Assembly: GCA_003524335.1 (NCBI GenBank)
Contig: DQHV01000274.1
Span: 3,462 to 10,694, forward strand
DNA: 7,233 nucleotides
Direction of reading: 5' to 3'
DNA from: Candidatus Aminicenantota bacterium
GTDB lineage: Bacteria > Acidobacteriota > Aminicenantia > Aminicenantales > UBA8522
Shown: in pieces, positions 7,050 through 7,233 of the stretch
How the letters are laid out: every line of letters starts with the position of its first letter
How positions within the stretch are numbered: the first letter of the stretch is position 1
Translations under genes and position numbers: made by a program
Notes under the pieces: generated by a model
Databases searched by the model: none
What the model saw: the letters and a program-made list of their open reading frames with translations, nothing else
Told to the model about the DNA's origin: nothing

Positions 7050-7067
7050 GTGTAACAAATGTGTCAC
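7050..7067. repeat. Short direct repeat upstream of the kinase promoter
   Basis: GTGTAAC (7050-7056) and GTGTCAC (7061-7067) start 11 bp apart, about one helical turn, and lie roughly 60 bp upstream of the predicted kinase transcription start. The spacing fits an activator site with two half-sites on one DNA face. Seven-bp matches with one mismatch can be chance. Confidence 0.25.
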
Positions 7068-7166
7068 CAGGATTGGTTTATCCTCTATGATAATGTCAAG
7101 CGAGCTCGCCCAAATCTGGCTAATCGTGCTCAAAAGAAAACAGGGGGGTTATTGGGGAAAACCGAG

Positions 7167-7233
7167 AGCCAGCGAGAGGACTTGAACCTCCGACCCGCTG
7201 ATTACGAATCAGCTGCTCTACCGACTGAGCTAC
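7167..7233 (-). tRNA. tRNA-Thr(CGT), 5' end cut by window edge
   Basis: On the minus strand the visible 67 nt correspond to standard positions 7-73. The D arm is GCTC/GAGC with loop AGTCGGTA. The anticodon stem is GCTGA/TCAGC with loop TTCGTAA, so the anticodon is CGT, reading ACG (Thr). The variable loop is 5 nt, the T arm is GGAGG-TTCAAGT-CCTCT with one G-U pair, and the 3' acceptor strand is CGCTGGC with discriminator T. The matching 5' acceptor bases 1-6 (predicted GCCAGC) lie outside the window. CCA is not encoded; the gene is followed by CTC. Confidence 0.94.

Noticed and set aside
7094..7099. Perfect TTGACA on the minus strand between the tRNA and the kinase
   Set aside because: No -10 box occurs 16-18 nt downstream (the sequence there is AACCAATC-like). 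The TTGACT/GATAAT pair nearer the gene is a much better promoter.
7100..7109. 10-bp perfect palindrome GCGAGCTCGC
   Set aside because: It is too short and isolated to assign a role: no flanking symmetry, no T-tract, and not close to the predicted promoter boxes.
7140..7166. Possible terminator after the tRNA (minus strand TTTTCCCC, then CCCCCC, then T-rich)
   Set aside because: There are C-runs and T-runs but no inverted arms that would form a hairpin.

Overview
The window reads as a chromosomal segment of a Gram-negative-type (diderm) bacterium. An ECF sigma factor with a zinc anti-sigma protein, an exported protein with TonB C-terminal domains and a Gly-Gly-Val linker, and a very large Hanks-type kinase fused to a TolB-like and TPR region are all typical of Acidobacteriota and their relatives such as Candidatus Aminicenantes. 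That placement is my inference from gene content. No phylogenetic marker other than one tRNA is present.

Layout, left to right. Positions 2260 down to 1 (minus strand) form a compact three-gene operon: ECF sigma factor (2260-1712), overlapping single-pass zinc anti-sigma factor (1734-1252), and a TonB-family protein (from 1241, running off the left edge). The sigma and anti-sigma genes overlap by 23 nt. The anti-sigma stop codon lies inside the ribosome binding site of the TonB-like gene, so the three are probably co-transcribed and translationally linked. The likely logic is a cell-envelope signal-response unit: the anti-sigma holds the sigma factor at the membrane, and the exported TonB_C protein is either the output or part of the envelope machinery being regulated.

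Positions 2261-2529 are a divergent intergenic region. It holds a nearly perfect 21-bp inverted repeat (2308-2373) of REP/REPIN-like appearance, a second dispersed inverted repeat (2423-2495), an orphan Shine-Dalgarno-like sequence and an AT-rich hairpin followed by a T-tract. Positions 2530-3822 (plus strand) encode a VanZ-like membrane protein with a long unrecognised C-terminal extension. It converges, with only 10 bp between stop codons, on a 1045-residue membrane-spanning serine/threonine kinase (6970-3833, minus strand). The kinase has an N-terminal zinc ribbon, a complete catalytic domain, one membrane span, a TolB/FlgO-like domain and a long TPR array. A good sigma-70-type promoter precedes it. 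The right edge holds a tRNA-Thr(CGT) gene on the minus strand, cut at its 5' end.

I found no CRISPR array, transposase or phage gene. The least explained parts are the 2308-2373 repeat, the Gly-Gly-Val array in the TonB-like protein, and the VanZ C-terminal extension.
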